A stretch of DNA of 64,000 nt from JASGCL01 sp965262775 (GTDB lineage Bacteria > Pseudomonadota > Alphaproteobacteria > JASGCL01), in NCBI GenBank assembly GCA_965262775.1, contig CBDHFT010000007.1, forward strand, positions 186,001 through 250,000. The letters run 5' to 3'. Shown piece after piece: positions 1-6,258 of this stretch (the first letter of the stretch is position 1; each line of letters starts with the position of its first letter). A program made the translations under genes and the position numbers. The notes beneath the pieces were generated by a model. That model saw nothing but the letters and a program-made list of their open reading frames with translations, searched no databases and had not been told where the DNA came from.

Positions 1-536
1 CGGGCGCGCCATCGGCCACCATCAAGTCGCATCACAATGTTGGCGGCCTGCCCGAAAAAATGAATTTCGAATTATTGGAACCACTTAAAATGCTTTTTAA
101 AGATGAAGTGAGGGAATTGGGCCGCGCCCTGGGCCTGCCCCATTCTTTTGTCGCCCGCCACCCCTTCCCTGGGCCTGGCCTTGCCATTCGTATTATTGGC
201 GAGGTTACCAAACCCGCTTGCGATATTTTGCGATTGGCCGATAAAATTTATTTGGAAGAAATAAAAAACTTTAATCTTTATGATAAAATATGGCAAGCCT
301 TTGCCGTGCTGTTGCCGATTCATACCGTTGGCGTCATGGGCGATGGCCGAACTTACGACAAGGTCTTGGCCTTGCGCGCCGTAACGTCGCAAGACGGCAT
401 GACGGCCGATAGTTTTTATTTCCCTGAGGAATTTATTAGAAAAACCACAACGCGTTTGGTTAATGAAGTGCAAGGCATAAGCCGTGTCGTGCTGGACCTA
501 ACATCTAAACCACCCGCCACCATCGAATGGGAATAG
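1..536 (+). CDS. guaA: GMP synthase (glutamine-hydrolysing), C-terminal part, 5' end outside window
   Basis: Last step of GMP synthesis: XMP is aminated to GMP with glutamine and ATP in the cytoplasm. The reading frame is open from the first bases of the window (frame starting at base 3), so the glutaminase and most of the ATP-pyrophosphatase domain lie upstream. What is visible is the end of the synthetase domain (SHHNVGGLPE) and the whole dimerisation domain with its signature ARHPFPGPGLAIR and the family's typical C-terminus KPPATIEWE. The stop is TAG at 534-536. The next gene, a lipoprotein, is convergent and starts its stop codon 14 bp away. Identification is secure; only the start is missing. 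Confidence 0.96.
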   Translation, partial: GAPSATIKSHHNVGGLPEKMNFELLEPLKMLFKDEVRELGRALGLPHSFVARHPFPGPGLAIRIIGEVTKPACDILRLADKIYLEEIKNFNLYDKIWQAFAVLLPIHTVGVMGDGRTYDKVLALRAVTSQDGMTADSFYFPEEFIRKTTTRLVNEVQGISRVVLDLTSKPPATIEWE

Positions 537-550
537 CGAAAATTATTTAA

Positions 551-1201
551 TTAAAAAGATAAGCCAGGCGGCAAGGGCGAGCCGATATCGCCAGATTTGA
601 TACGATTGAGCTCGCTGTCGTTAAGCTGAATGGCCAAGGTAATACGGAAATCTTGGGACTGGTTGTCAGCGTCGAGCAGGGTTATAATCTGATTGTTCCA
701 TGAAAAATATTTTTCGCGCCCCATAATTTTTTCAACCGCCTTATCATCGCTATTACTTCCAACTTTATTTCCTTCGTCGTTATCTAAAATAATAATTTTT
801 TGCACCCGCTTGCTAATGACTTTTGATTTTTTATCGAACAGGGTGATAATAACATTCAAGGAATCATTCTTGCTGATTTTTGGTCCGAAGACCACCTTAA
901 CCTTGACGGGTAAATTAACCGTTAGCTGGCGACCACTTCTTTCGACATTACAACTTCCCTCGCCATGGGCCAAGAAGGCTTGGAACCTTAATTGCGACGG
1001 GTCATCGGTATTCCCCTTAAAACGATAAACTTGTTGAGCAATATTTAATACCGAAACCTGGGGGCAAACACCACTGCTGCCACTGCTGGGTGTTCTGGCC
1101 GTGCCGCCACAAGCCGCCAGAAAAATAACTGTCATCAACAACCCCAAACACCCTAATAGCTTGCTTAGAGAAAAATTTTCGCGTTGCAGAATTTTTGACA
1201 T
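551..1201 (-). CDS. Predicted lipoprotein of unknown function
   Basis: A 216-residue secreted protein. Residues 12-31 form a hydrophobic signal sequence ending in a lipobox (FLAAC), so Cys31 should be lipidated and the protein anchored to a membrane facing the periplasm. A Gly/Ser/Thr linker follows, then a beta-rich domain of about 165 residues with no motif I recognise. Two more cysteines in the mature part (CPQVSVL and GSCNVER) could form a disulfide. It is transcribed divergently from ispH, with about 85 bp between the two starts, and converges on guaA. Small lipoproteins of this form are common in alphaproteobacteria, but I cannot name a family or role. Confidence 0.75.
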   Translation of the reverse strand: MSKILQRENFSLSKLLGCLGLLMTVIFLAACGGTARTPSSGSSGVCPQVSVLNIAQQVYRFKGNTDDPSQLRFQAFLAHGEGSCNVERSGRQLTVNLPVKVKVVFGPKISKNDSLNVIITLFDKKSKVISKRVQKIIILDNDEGNKVGSNSDDKAVEKIMGREKYFSWNNQIITLLDADNQSQDFRITLAIQLNDSELNRIKSGDIGSPLPPGLSF

Positions 1202-1285
1202 TGTTTAATGATAGGCTTATATGAATCTAACTACTCTTTAACCAACTATTACAGCAATTTCAAGCCATTAAACCCCCATTACGCC

Positions 1286-2284
1286 ATGTCTATAAACAAA
1301 AAAAAGCCGATAGAGATTTTGCTAGCCGAGCCACGCGGTTTTTGTGCGGGGGTGGAGCGCGCCATTGAAATTGTCGAATTGGCGTTGCAACGTTACGGTG
1401 CGCCCGTTTATGTTCGCCACCAAATCGTTCATAATATATTTGTGGTCGATAGGTTACAAAAATTGGGGGCGGTGTTTGTGAAAGAATTAAGCGATATTCC
1501 CGATACCAGACAGCCTATTATTTTTTCGGCCCATGGCGTGCCAAAGTCTGTTCCCGAAATGGCACGCTTCAGGAATTTATTTTATTTTGACGCCACTTGC
1601 CCGCTGGTGAGCAAGGTGCATCGCGAAACTATCCGTCATGTTTTGGAAGGGCGCATCGTGCTGCTTATCGGGCATAAGGGGCACCCCGAGGTGATTGGCA
1701 CCATGGGGCAAGTGCCGCCAGGTAAGGTTGTGCTTATAGAAAACAAAAATGACATTCATGATTTACCATTCGGCGATGATGTTCCCCTTGCCTACGCCAC
1801 GCAAACCACTTTGTCGGTATCGGAAACGGTTGAGATGATAAAAACCCTTAAAGAAAAATACCCCCATATTATTGCCCCAAAAAAAGAAGATATTTGCTAC
1901 GCCACCACCAACCGCCAACAAGCCGTGGCGCAAATGGCAAAAACGGCAGATTATATTTTGGTGGTGGGTTCCAACAATTCATCCAATTCAAAACGATTGT
2001 TAGAGGTTGGTTTGGAATCGGGCATTGCCCATGGACGATTAATAAATTCGGCAACCGATATCGATTTCGATGAAATATCCCGCGCCAGCAAAATTGCCCT
2101 GACCGCGGGGGCATCGGCTCCCGAAGAATTGGTCATGGGCGTTATCAAATCATTGGAAGAACGATTTGCCGTCACCCTTACCCATTTTTCCATTGCCAAA
2201 GAAACCATTAATTTTAAGTTGCCACGCGAATTGATAAACACAACCGAGCCAACCCAAAAGCCCGAACAGCATTTGCCTGGCTAA
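1286..2284 (+). CDS. ispH: 4-hydroxy-3-methylbut-2-enyl diphosphate reductase
   Basis: Terminal enzyme of the MEP (non-mevalonate) isoprenoid pathway, reducing HMBPP to IPP and DMAPP with a [4Fe-4S] cluster. The three cluster cysteines are visible at Cys20 (RGFCAGVERAIEI), Cys105 (DATCPLVSKVH) and Cys204 (EDICYATTNRQ), matching the known spacing of the family, and the SNSKRL substrate loop is present. The frame is open 78 bp further upstream, but the ATG at 1286 gives the normal 332-residue protein and the extension looks non-coding. It heads a run with thrB and rnhA, an arrangement common in alphaproteobacteria. ispE of the same pathway lies at 22.9 kb. The adrenodoxin-type ferredoxin at 32 kb is a possible electron donor, which is inference only. 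Confidence 0.97.
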   Translation: MSINKKKPIEILLAEPRGFCAGVERAIEIVELALQRYGAPVYVRHQIVHNIFVVDRLQKLGAVFVKELSDIPDTRQPIIFSAHGVPKSVPEMARFRNLFYFDATCPLVSKVHRETIRHVLEGRIVLLIGHKGHPEVIGTMGQVPPGKVVLIENKNDIHDLPFGDDVPLAYATQTTLSVSETVEMIKTLKEKYPHIIAPKKEDICYATTNRQQAVAQMAKTADYILVVGSNNSSNSKRLLEVGLESGIAHGRLINSATDIDFDEISRASKIALTAGASAPEELVMGVIKSLEERFAVTLTHFSIAKETINFKLPRELINTTEPTQKPEQHLPG

Positions 2285-2332
2285 CAATTTTTTATATAAA
2301 GTTATATCCATAATCATATTTAAAAAAATATC

Positions 2333-3340
2333 ATGGCTGTTTACACCCACCTTTCACAAAGCGATATTGACCAGTTTATTGCAAATTACGATATTGGCAA
2401 GTTGCAAACTGTGGAATCGATTATCAAGGGCGTTTCCAATTCAAATTATTTGCTTACGCTTATCAAGGACGGCGTTACGACAAAATATATTTTAACTTTG
2501 TTCGAGGCGCGGACCGATGTCGACGACCTGCCCTTTTGTTTTGCCTTAACGGCACATTTGGTCAAGAAAAATTTTCCATGCCCCCAACCATTAACCGACA
2601 AACGCGGCAATATCATCAACCAATGCAAAGACAAGGCGGCGGTTATTATTTCATTTTTGTTGGGTTGCGAAAAAAGCAATTGGGATGAAAACGATTGTTT
2701 TGCCGCGGGGCAAAAATTGGCGGCCATGCACCTTGCCAGTCAAGATTTTTTATTAAAGCGACAAAACAAATTATCTTTACCAGGGTGGGAAAATTTATGG
2801 CAAGCTTGCCAAACCAAACTTCGCCACCGTTCCCCCGCCCTTGACAGTGATATCAATGAATTAGAACAACATTTTACCGCGGTGAAAAAAATGTGGGTGG
2901 ATGTTCCCGCGACCTTACCCGTCGGCGCTTGCCATGCCGATTTTTTCCCCGACAATGTTTTTTTTGAAAGCAACAACACATCCACCATCACGGGGGTTAT
3001 TGATTTTTATTTTGCCTGCACCGATCGTCTGGCTTACGATTTGGCGATAACCATGACGGCTTGGTGTTTTATTCACCCCAACGGCATGTTGCAAAAATCG
3101 ATGGCAGAAAAAATGTTAGCGGGTTATCAAACTTTACGGCCATTAACCGCCGATGAAAAAAAATATTTTATCCATCTGTTGGTGGGGGCGGCATGGCGTT
3201 TCACCCTGACGCGGTTTTATGACATGCACAACCACCAAGCCAACGACCTGGTCAAACCAAAGGACCCAAGTTTTTATTGGGCGATGTTGCGTTGGTTGCT
3301 TGACCCCACCCATCATTCTATAATAAAGAACTTATTATGA
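2333..3340 (+). CDS. thrB: Homoserine kinase, aminoglycoside-phosphotransferase-fold type
   Basis: Phosphorylates homoserine to O-phosphohomoserine in threonine synthesis. The 335-residue protein belongs to the APH/choline-kinase-fold ThrB found in alpha- and some gammaproteobacteria, not to the GHMP-type ThrB of E. coli. The N-terminus (YTHLSQSDIDQFIANYDIG) is typical of the group. The catalytic loop is ACHADFFPDNVFF, with the catalytic Asp after CHA, followed by the metal-binding segment GVIDFYFACTDRLAYDLA. It lies 48 bp after ispH and its TGA overlaps the ATG of rnhA (ATGA), so the two are translationally coupled. Confidence 0.95.
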   Translation: MAVYTHLSQSDIDQFIANYDIGKLQTVESIIKGVSNSNYLLTLIKDGVTTKYILTLFEARTDVDDLPFCFALTAHLVKKNFPCPQPLTDKRGNIINQCKDKAAVIISFLLGCEKSNWDENDCFAAGQKLAAMHLASQDFLLKRQNKLSLPGWENLWQACQTKLRHRSPALDSDINELEQHFTAVKKMWVDVPATLPVGACHADFFPDNVFFESNNTSTITGVIDFYFACTDRLAYDLAITMTAWCFIHPNGMLQKSMAEKMLAGYQTLRPLTADEKKYFIHLLVGAAWRFTLTRFYDMHNHQANDLVKPKDPSFYWAMLRWLLDPTHHSIIKNLL

Positions 3341-3774
3341 TAAAAATCTATTGCGACGGGTCTTGCCTTGGCAACCCTGGTCCAGGGGGGTGGTGTGCCA
3401 TATTGCAACATGCGGGCAGTGGCGCCGAAAAAATTATCAGCGGCGGCGCGCCCCACACCACCAACAACCAAATGGAATTAACCGCCGCCCTGATGGCATT
3501 GAATGCGGTTACCAAAACTGTGCCGATAGAAATCTACACCGACTCGCAATATTTGCAGAAGGGAATTGGCGAATGGTCAAAAAAATGGTTAAAAAATGGT
3601 TTTAAGTCGGCCAACAAAGAGCCAATTAAAAACCAGGAAATTTGGCAAAAACTATTGGCCCACCCCCTGTTGCCGCATGTGTCGTTTCATTGGGTGAAGG
3701 GGCATGCGGGCCACGCGGAAAATGAACGCGCCGATGTTATCGCGCGGGGCGAGGCGTTAAAAATCAAAGGTTAA
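3337..3774 (+). CDS. rnhA: Ribonuclease HI
   Basis: Cleaves the RNA strand of RNA-DNA hybrids, removing R-loops and Okazaki primers. At 145 residues it has normal length. All four metal-binding acidic residues are visible: Asp in IYCDGSCLGNPGPGGW, Glu in NNQMELTAAL, Asp in EIYTDSQYLQKGI, and Asp in the C-terminal NERADVIARG. The basic handle (WSKKWLKNGFKSANKEP) and the catalytic loop histidine (VKGHAGHAENERAD) are present. The start overlaps the thrB stop by 4 bp. It is the last gene before the GANTC-rich gap. Confidence 0.97.
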   Translation: MIKIYCDGSCLGNPGPGGWCAILQHAGSGAEKIISGGAPHTTNNQMELTAALMALNAVTKTVPIEIYTDSQYLQKGIGEWSKKWLKNGFKSANKEPIKNQEIWQKLLAHPLLPHVSFHWVKGHAGHAENERADVIARGEALKIKG

Positions 3775-3793
3775 AACCCTTACTGTTATAAAA

Positions 3794-3811
3794 AAGCAAT
3801 CAATATTGCTT
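3794..3811 (-). terminator. Small hairpin flanked by a T-run on the minus strand
   Basis: A perfect 7-bp stem (AAGCAAT / ATTGCTT) with a 4-base loop lies 20 bp after rnhA. The T-run that would make it an intrinsic terminator is on the minus-strand side, while on the plus strand the hairpin is followed by A's. It could stop antisense transcription entering rnhA. The stem is short and AT-rich, so the call is weak. Confidence 0.3.
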
Positions 3812-3864
3812 AAAAAAACGGGTGGAATCCTGCCTGTTCCTTTTTTGATTCTCTCCATCGCAAG

Positions 3865-3873
3865 TTATCCACA
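3865..3873 (+). promoter_or_regulatory. Perfect DnaA box (TTATCCACA)
   Basis: The nonamer TTATCCACA matches the strong DnaA box consensus exactly and sits within the GANTC cluster. A single perfect box can occur by chance in a genome, and it can serve in DnaA-controlled transcription as well as in origins. Confidence 0.55.
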
Positions 3874-4095
3874 AGAAAATGATAGTCTTTGTGATTTTTT
3901 TATAGACAAAAAAACCGAACAGCACGATTCTAAACATGAATCAATAATGGTGAATCTATATTTGCTTGATAGTGATTCCCTACGAGGGGTGGATATTATT
4001 TTTATATCTTTGAATCTTATAGATTCAGATATATGCAAGAAAATCCATCGATTCGAAGAGTAAATAAATTAAAACATAGTAAAAACAAGTATAAA

Positions 4096-5235
4096 ATGGC
4101 ACGCGTTCTGATTATTGGTAATATGGCGGACAAAATTGGCTCGACCGCGCAATTGGCGCGCGCCGCGGGTTTCCAAGTTTTGCAGGCCAGCAGCATTGCC
4201 AGCGCGGTTGAAACCATGTGCCACCCCAAGGATGATGCCAGCAGTATCGACCTGGCGATGGTTGATATAAAATTGGGGGTAGAAAAACTTATCGCCCAGA
4301 TGGAGGGGCAAAAAAATCGTCCGACCATCATTGCCTGTGGCGATGAAATAAGAACCCCCGCCAGCATCATCGAGCTCAATCAAAAATATCTTTCTTTACC
4401 AACGCGGCTTGATCATTTTAAAAAAATAGTTTCGGAGTCAGTAGCTCAACAAGATATTATAAAATCAACGGGCAACCATCAGGATTTGCCATTCATTTGC
4501 GCCGATGCCAAAACCCGCGCCATGATAGCCGAATTGCCCGCCATGGCGCGCAGCCAGGCGTCGATTCTTATCACGGGGGAATCGGGCACGGGTAAGGAAG
4601 TGTTGGCGAAAACCATTCACCATGTTAGTGGTTTGCCCGCGAAAAAATTTCATGCTTTTAATTGCGCGGCCATTCCCGAACATTTGTTGGAGGCAGAATT
4701 ATTTGGTTATGAAAAAGGAGCCTTCACGGGGGCGTTGACCCGCAAAATTGGCAAATTTGAAGAAGCCGACGGCGGCACATTGTTGTTGGATGAAATAAGC
4801 GAGATGGACCTGCGACTGCAAGCCAAATTATTGCGGGTGTTGCAGGAACAGGAAATAGACAGGTTGGGCAGTAACACGCCGATAAAAATAAACGTGCGGA
4901 TGATAGCCACCACCAACCGCGACATTGTAAAACACATCGACGATGGAAAATTTCGTGAAGATTTGTTTTATCGATTGAATGTTTTTCAAATTAACCTGCC
5001 TGCCCTGCGCTTGCGCAAAGACGACATAGCGGTGTTGGCCGAACATTTTATAAAAAAATATTGCGCGCAATATAAAAAATCCCCGATGACATTGACCAAC
5101 GACGCCGTAACCAAAATGCACCAACATCATTTTCACGGCAATGTGCGCGAATTAGAAAACACCATGCACCGCGCCGTCATCATGACCCAAGGGTCGCAAA
5201 TTACTGCCAGTGATGTAAGCTTGCTGGCACGCTAG
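4096..5235 (+). CDS. flbD: FlbD-like sigma-54 activator lacking the C-terminal HTH domain
   Basis: A 379-residue bacterial enhancer-binding-protein homologue. Residues 1-115 are a receiver-like domain with a possible acceptor Asp57 (AMVDIKLG). The AAA+ domain has Walker A GESGTGKE (161-168), the sigma-54-contacting GAFTGA (208-213), Walker B GGTLLLDEI and the arginine-finger region FREDLFYRLN. The stretch IGKFEEADGGTLLLDEISEM and the receiver-like domain resemble Caulobacter FlbD, the flagellar class III/IV regulator. The protein ends about 20 residues after HGNVRELENTMHRAV, so the Fis-type helix-turn-helix is absent (the family is usually near 450 residues). The ATG at 4096 was chosen because upstream codons give an unrelated sequence full of the GANTC region. 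No flagellar genes are nearby. Confidence 0.82.
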   Translation: MARVLIIGNMADKIGSTAQLARAAGFQVLQASSIASAVETMCHPKDDASSIDLAMVDIKLGVEKLIAQMEGQKNRPTIIACGDEIRTPASIIELNQKYLSLPTRLDHFKKIVSESVAQQDIIKSTGNHQDLPFICADAKTRAMIAELPAMARSQASILITGESGTGKEVLAKTIHHVSGLPAKKFHAFNCAAIPEHLLEAELFGYEKGAFTGALTRKIGKFEEADGGTLLLDEISEMDLRLQAKLLRVLQEQEIDRLGSNTPIKINVRMIATTNRDIVKHIDDGKFREDLFYRLNVFQINLPALRLRKDDIAVLAEHFIKKYCAQYKKSPMTLTNDAVTKMHQHHFHGNVRELENTMHRAVIMTQGSQITASDVSLLAR

Positions 5236-5251
5236 GGCATAAAATATCCGC

Positions 5252-5280
5252 TTGTAATGATATAGCAAAATTGCTATATT
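5252..5280 (+). promoter_or_regulatory. higBA promoter with overlapping palindromic operator
   Basis: A -35 TTGTAA (5252-5257) and -10 TATATT (5275-5280) are separated by 17 bp. The spacer and -10 are covered by a perfect palindrome at 5260-5279 with core TATAGCAA-AA-TTGCTATA. An antitoxin dimer bound there would block RNA polymerase, the usual autoregulation of HigBA modules. A good ribosome-binding site (AGGAAAG, about 5312-5318) precedes higB. Confidence 0.65.
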
Positions 5281-5325
5281 ATACTTATAGATGGCATTTT
5301 CAAAAAATAAAAAAAGGAAAGCTTT

Positions 5326-5679
5326 ATGATTGATAAAGAAAATGCTTCTTGGCAAATCAAACCAATTAACAAAAATGTTGATAAAGAAATTAATAACCTA
5401 CCCATTGACCTTCAAGCAAAATTTCTGCGAATAGCAAAATTAATAGAAAGCGATGGCGTTTTTGGTGTCGCAAAACCCTATGTTAAATCATTATCGAAAG
5501 GATTATGGGAAATAAGAATCAAAGGAACCAGTGGCATCGCCCGCGCTTTGTTCTTTATTAAAAATAAAGAAATTATTATCCTTCATGTTTTTATTAAGAA
5601 AACGCAAAAAACCCCACCCAAGGCTATCACCCTCGCCCGACAACGATTACAAGATTATGAACTACACAAAAAAACTTGA
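5326..5679 (+). CDS. higB: HigB/RelE-family toxin (phage Gp49-like)
   Basis: A 117-residue protein of the RelE/ParE superfamily, HigB/Gp49-like branch: these are mRNA interferases that cleave ribosome-bound transcripts. Recognisable family features are the central strand segment VKSLSKGLWEIRIKG, the core ARALFFIKNKEIIILHVFIKKTQKTP and the C-terminal AITLARQRLQDY. The toxin gene comes first and its end overlaps the antitoxin start by 23 bp, the usual HigBA order. It lies directly behind the shortened flbD and reads toward tRNA-Trp. Base composition is more AT-rich than the neighbouring housekeeping genes, consistent with acquisition. Confidence 0.88.
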   Translation: MIDKENASWQIKPINKNVDKEINNLPIDLQAKFLRIAKLIESDGVFGVAKPYVKSLSKGLWEIRIKGTSGIARALFFIKNKEIIILHVFIKKTQKTPPKAITLARQRLQDYELHKKT

Positions 5680-5929
5680 AAAAAAATGGATGAAGAATCC
5701 AACGTTCCGTAAGGAATATGAAAAGCTAGATAATGAATTTAGCCTGGCCGAGGCCTTTATTGCGGCGCGAAAGAAATCAAACCTAACGCAAGATGACATT
5801 GCAAAACGCATGGCAACCAGTCAGTCAGTTATCGCCAGGTTAGAATCGGGCACGCGCTTGCCATCAACCAAAACCTTGCTTCGTTATGCCAAGGCGACCA
5901 ACACAAAACTGAAAATCAGTTTTCTTTAA
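5657..5929 (+). CDS. higA: HigA-type antitoxin, XRE-family HTH
   Basis: A 90-residue antitoxin that neutralises the preceding toxin and represses the operon. A Cro/C1-type helix-turn-helix spans about residues 27-80 (AFIAARKKSNLTQDDIAKRM followed by ATSQSVIARLESGTRLPSTK). The N-terminal 25 residues are charged and probably contact the toxin. The ATG at 5657 lies inside the end of higB. The likely target is the palindrome at 5260-5279. The gene is followed by CTAG palindromes and the 3' end of tRNA-Trp on the opposite strand. Confidence 0.88.
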   Translation: MNYTKKLEKKWMKNPTFRKEYEKLDNEFSLAEAFIAARKKSNLTQDDIAKRMATSQSVIARLESGTRLPSTKTLLRYAKATNTKLKISFL

Positions 5930-5957
5930 AAAAATTCTCAACCACGCCGTTCGTGCG

Positions 5958-5974
5958 CTAGGGCTACGCCCTAG
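5958..5974. repeat. CTAG palindrome 1 (hairpin)
   Basis: A perfect 7-bp inverted repeat, CTAGGGC-TAC-GCCCTAG, in the gap between higA and tRNA-Trp. Its right arm extended (CCTAGAACC) is complementary to GGTTCTAGG at about 6035-6043, so it can also pair with the second palindrome. It has no U-run. Confidence 0.6.
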
Positions 5975-6038
5975 AACCCAGGCTTGCTGGCGATAAAAAG
6001 AAAAAAAACATTTCAAGCAAAAGCGGAAAATAATGGTT

Positions 6039-6055
6039 CTAGGTCTTTGACCTAG
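6039..6055. repeat. CTAG palindrome 2 (hairpin), abutting the tRNA-Trp 3' end
   Basis: A perfect 7-bp inverted repeat, CTAGGTC-TTT-GACCTAG, ending exactly where the encoded CCA of tRNA-Trp begins. It may be a transcription stop or processing signal for the tRNA transcript, or the edge of an inserted segment. It is similar in plan to the palindrome at 5958-5974. Confidence 0.6.
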
Positions 6056-6131
6056 TGGCAGGGGCGCAGGGACTCGAACCCGGAACCTTCGGTTTTGGAG
6101 ACCGACGCTCTACCAATTGAGCTACACCCCT
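6056..6131 (-). tRNA. tRNA-Trp (anticodon CCA)
   Basis: A complete cloverleaf on the minus strand: acceptor AGGGGTG pairs with CGCCCCT, D-arm GCTCAATTGGTAGAGC, anticodon loop CTCCAAA giving CCA, and T-arm CCGGG-TTCGAGT-CCCTG. The 3' CCA is encoded (plus-strand TGG at 6056-6058). It lies downstream of tuf, as in many alphaproteobacteria, but the usual next genes secE and nusG are absent here. Confidence 0.97.
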
Positions 6132-6189
6132 ACAATAAAACTATGTTGGCGATAAAAAAATTGCCAACCGAAGATACCTAGCAAACCCA

Positions 6190-6230
6190 CGCAAAAAAAA
6201 ATAGCCCCCTTGTAAAAAAACAAGGGGGCC
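6190..6230 (-). terminator. Intrinsic terminator of tuf
   Basis: A 9-bp GC-rich stem (GCCCCCTTG / CAAGGGGGC, 6204-6212 and 6221-6229) with an A-rich loop lies 30 bp after the tuf stop. Read on the minus strand it is followed by a run of eight or more T's. It separates tuf from tRNA-Trp, so the tRNA needs read-through or its own promoter. Confidence 0.85.
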
Positions 6231-6258
6231 AAATTTTTAGAAATTAAAACAATTTCTT

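Larger units (their letters stand above)
3775..4095. promoter_or_regulatory. GANTC-rich intergenic region upstream of the flbD-like gene
   Basis: This 321-bp gap has no convincing gene. It contains nine GANTC pentamers starting at 3825, 3847, 3926, 3938, 3952, 3974, 4012, 4022 and 4050, all GAATC or GATTC, several arranged as inverted pairs (3926/3938 and 4012/4022). About one would be expected by chance in 230 bp. GANTC is the CcrM adenine-methylation site of alphaproteobacteria, where clusters mark cell-cycle-controlled promoters and some replication origins. A perfect DnaA box lies inside (3865-3873), with a 7/9 match on the minus strand at about 3988-3996. The right-hand half is AT-rich. 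No CtrA site (TTAA-N7-TTAA) was found. Confidence 0.6.

Noticed and set aside
3806..4063. An 85-codon open frame in the GANTC-rich gap
   Set aside because: No ribosome-binding site, no recognisable motif, and its sequence is mainly produced by the GANTC sites themselves; it looks non-coding.
5236..6055. Attachment-site duplication of the tRNA-Trp 3' end next to the toxin-antitoxin genes
   Set aside because: I looked for a second copy of the tRNA 3' sequence in this stretch and saw none, and there is no integrase, so no integrated element can be claimed.
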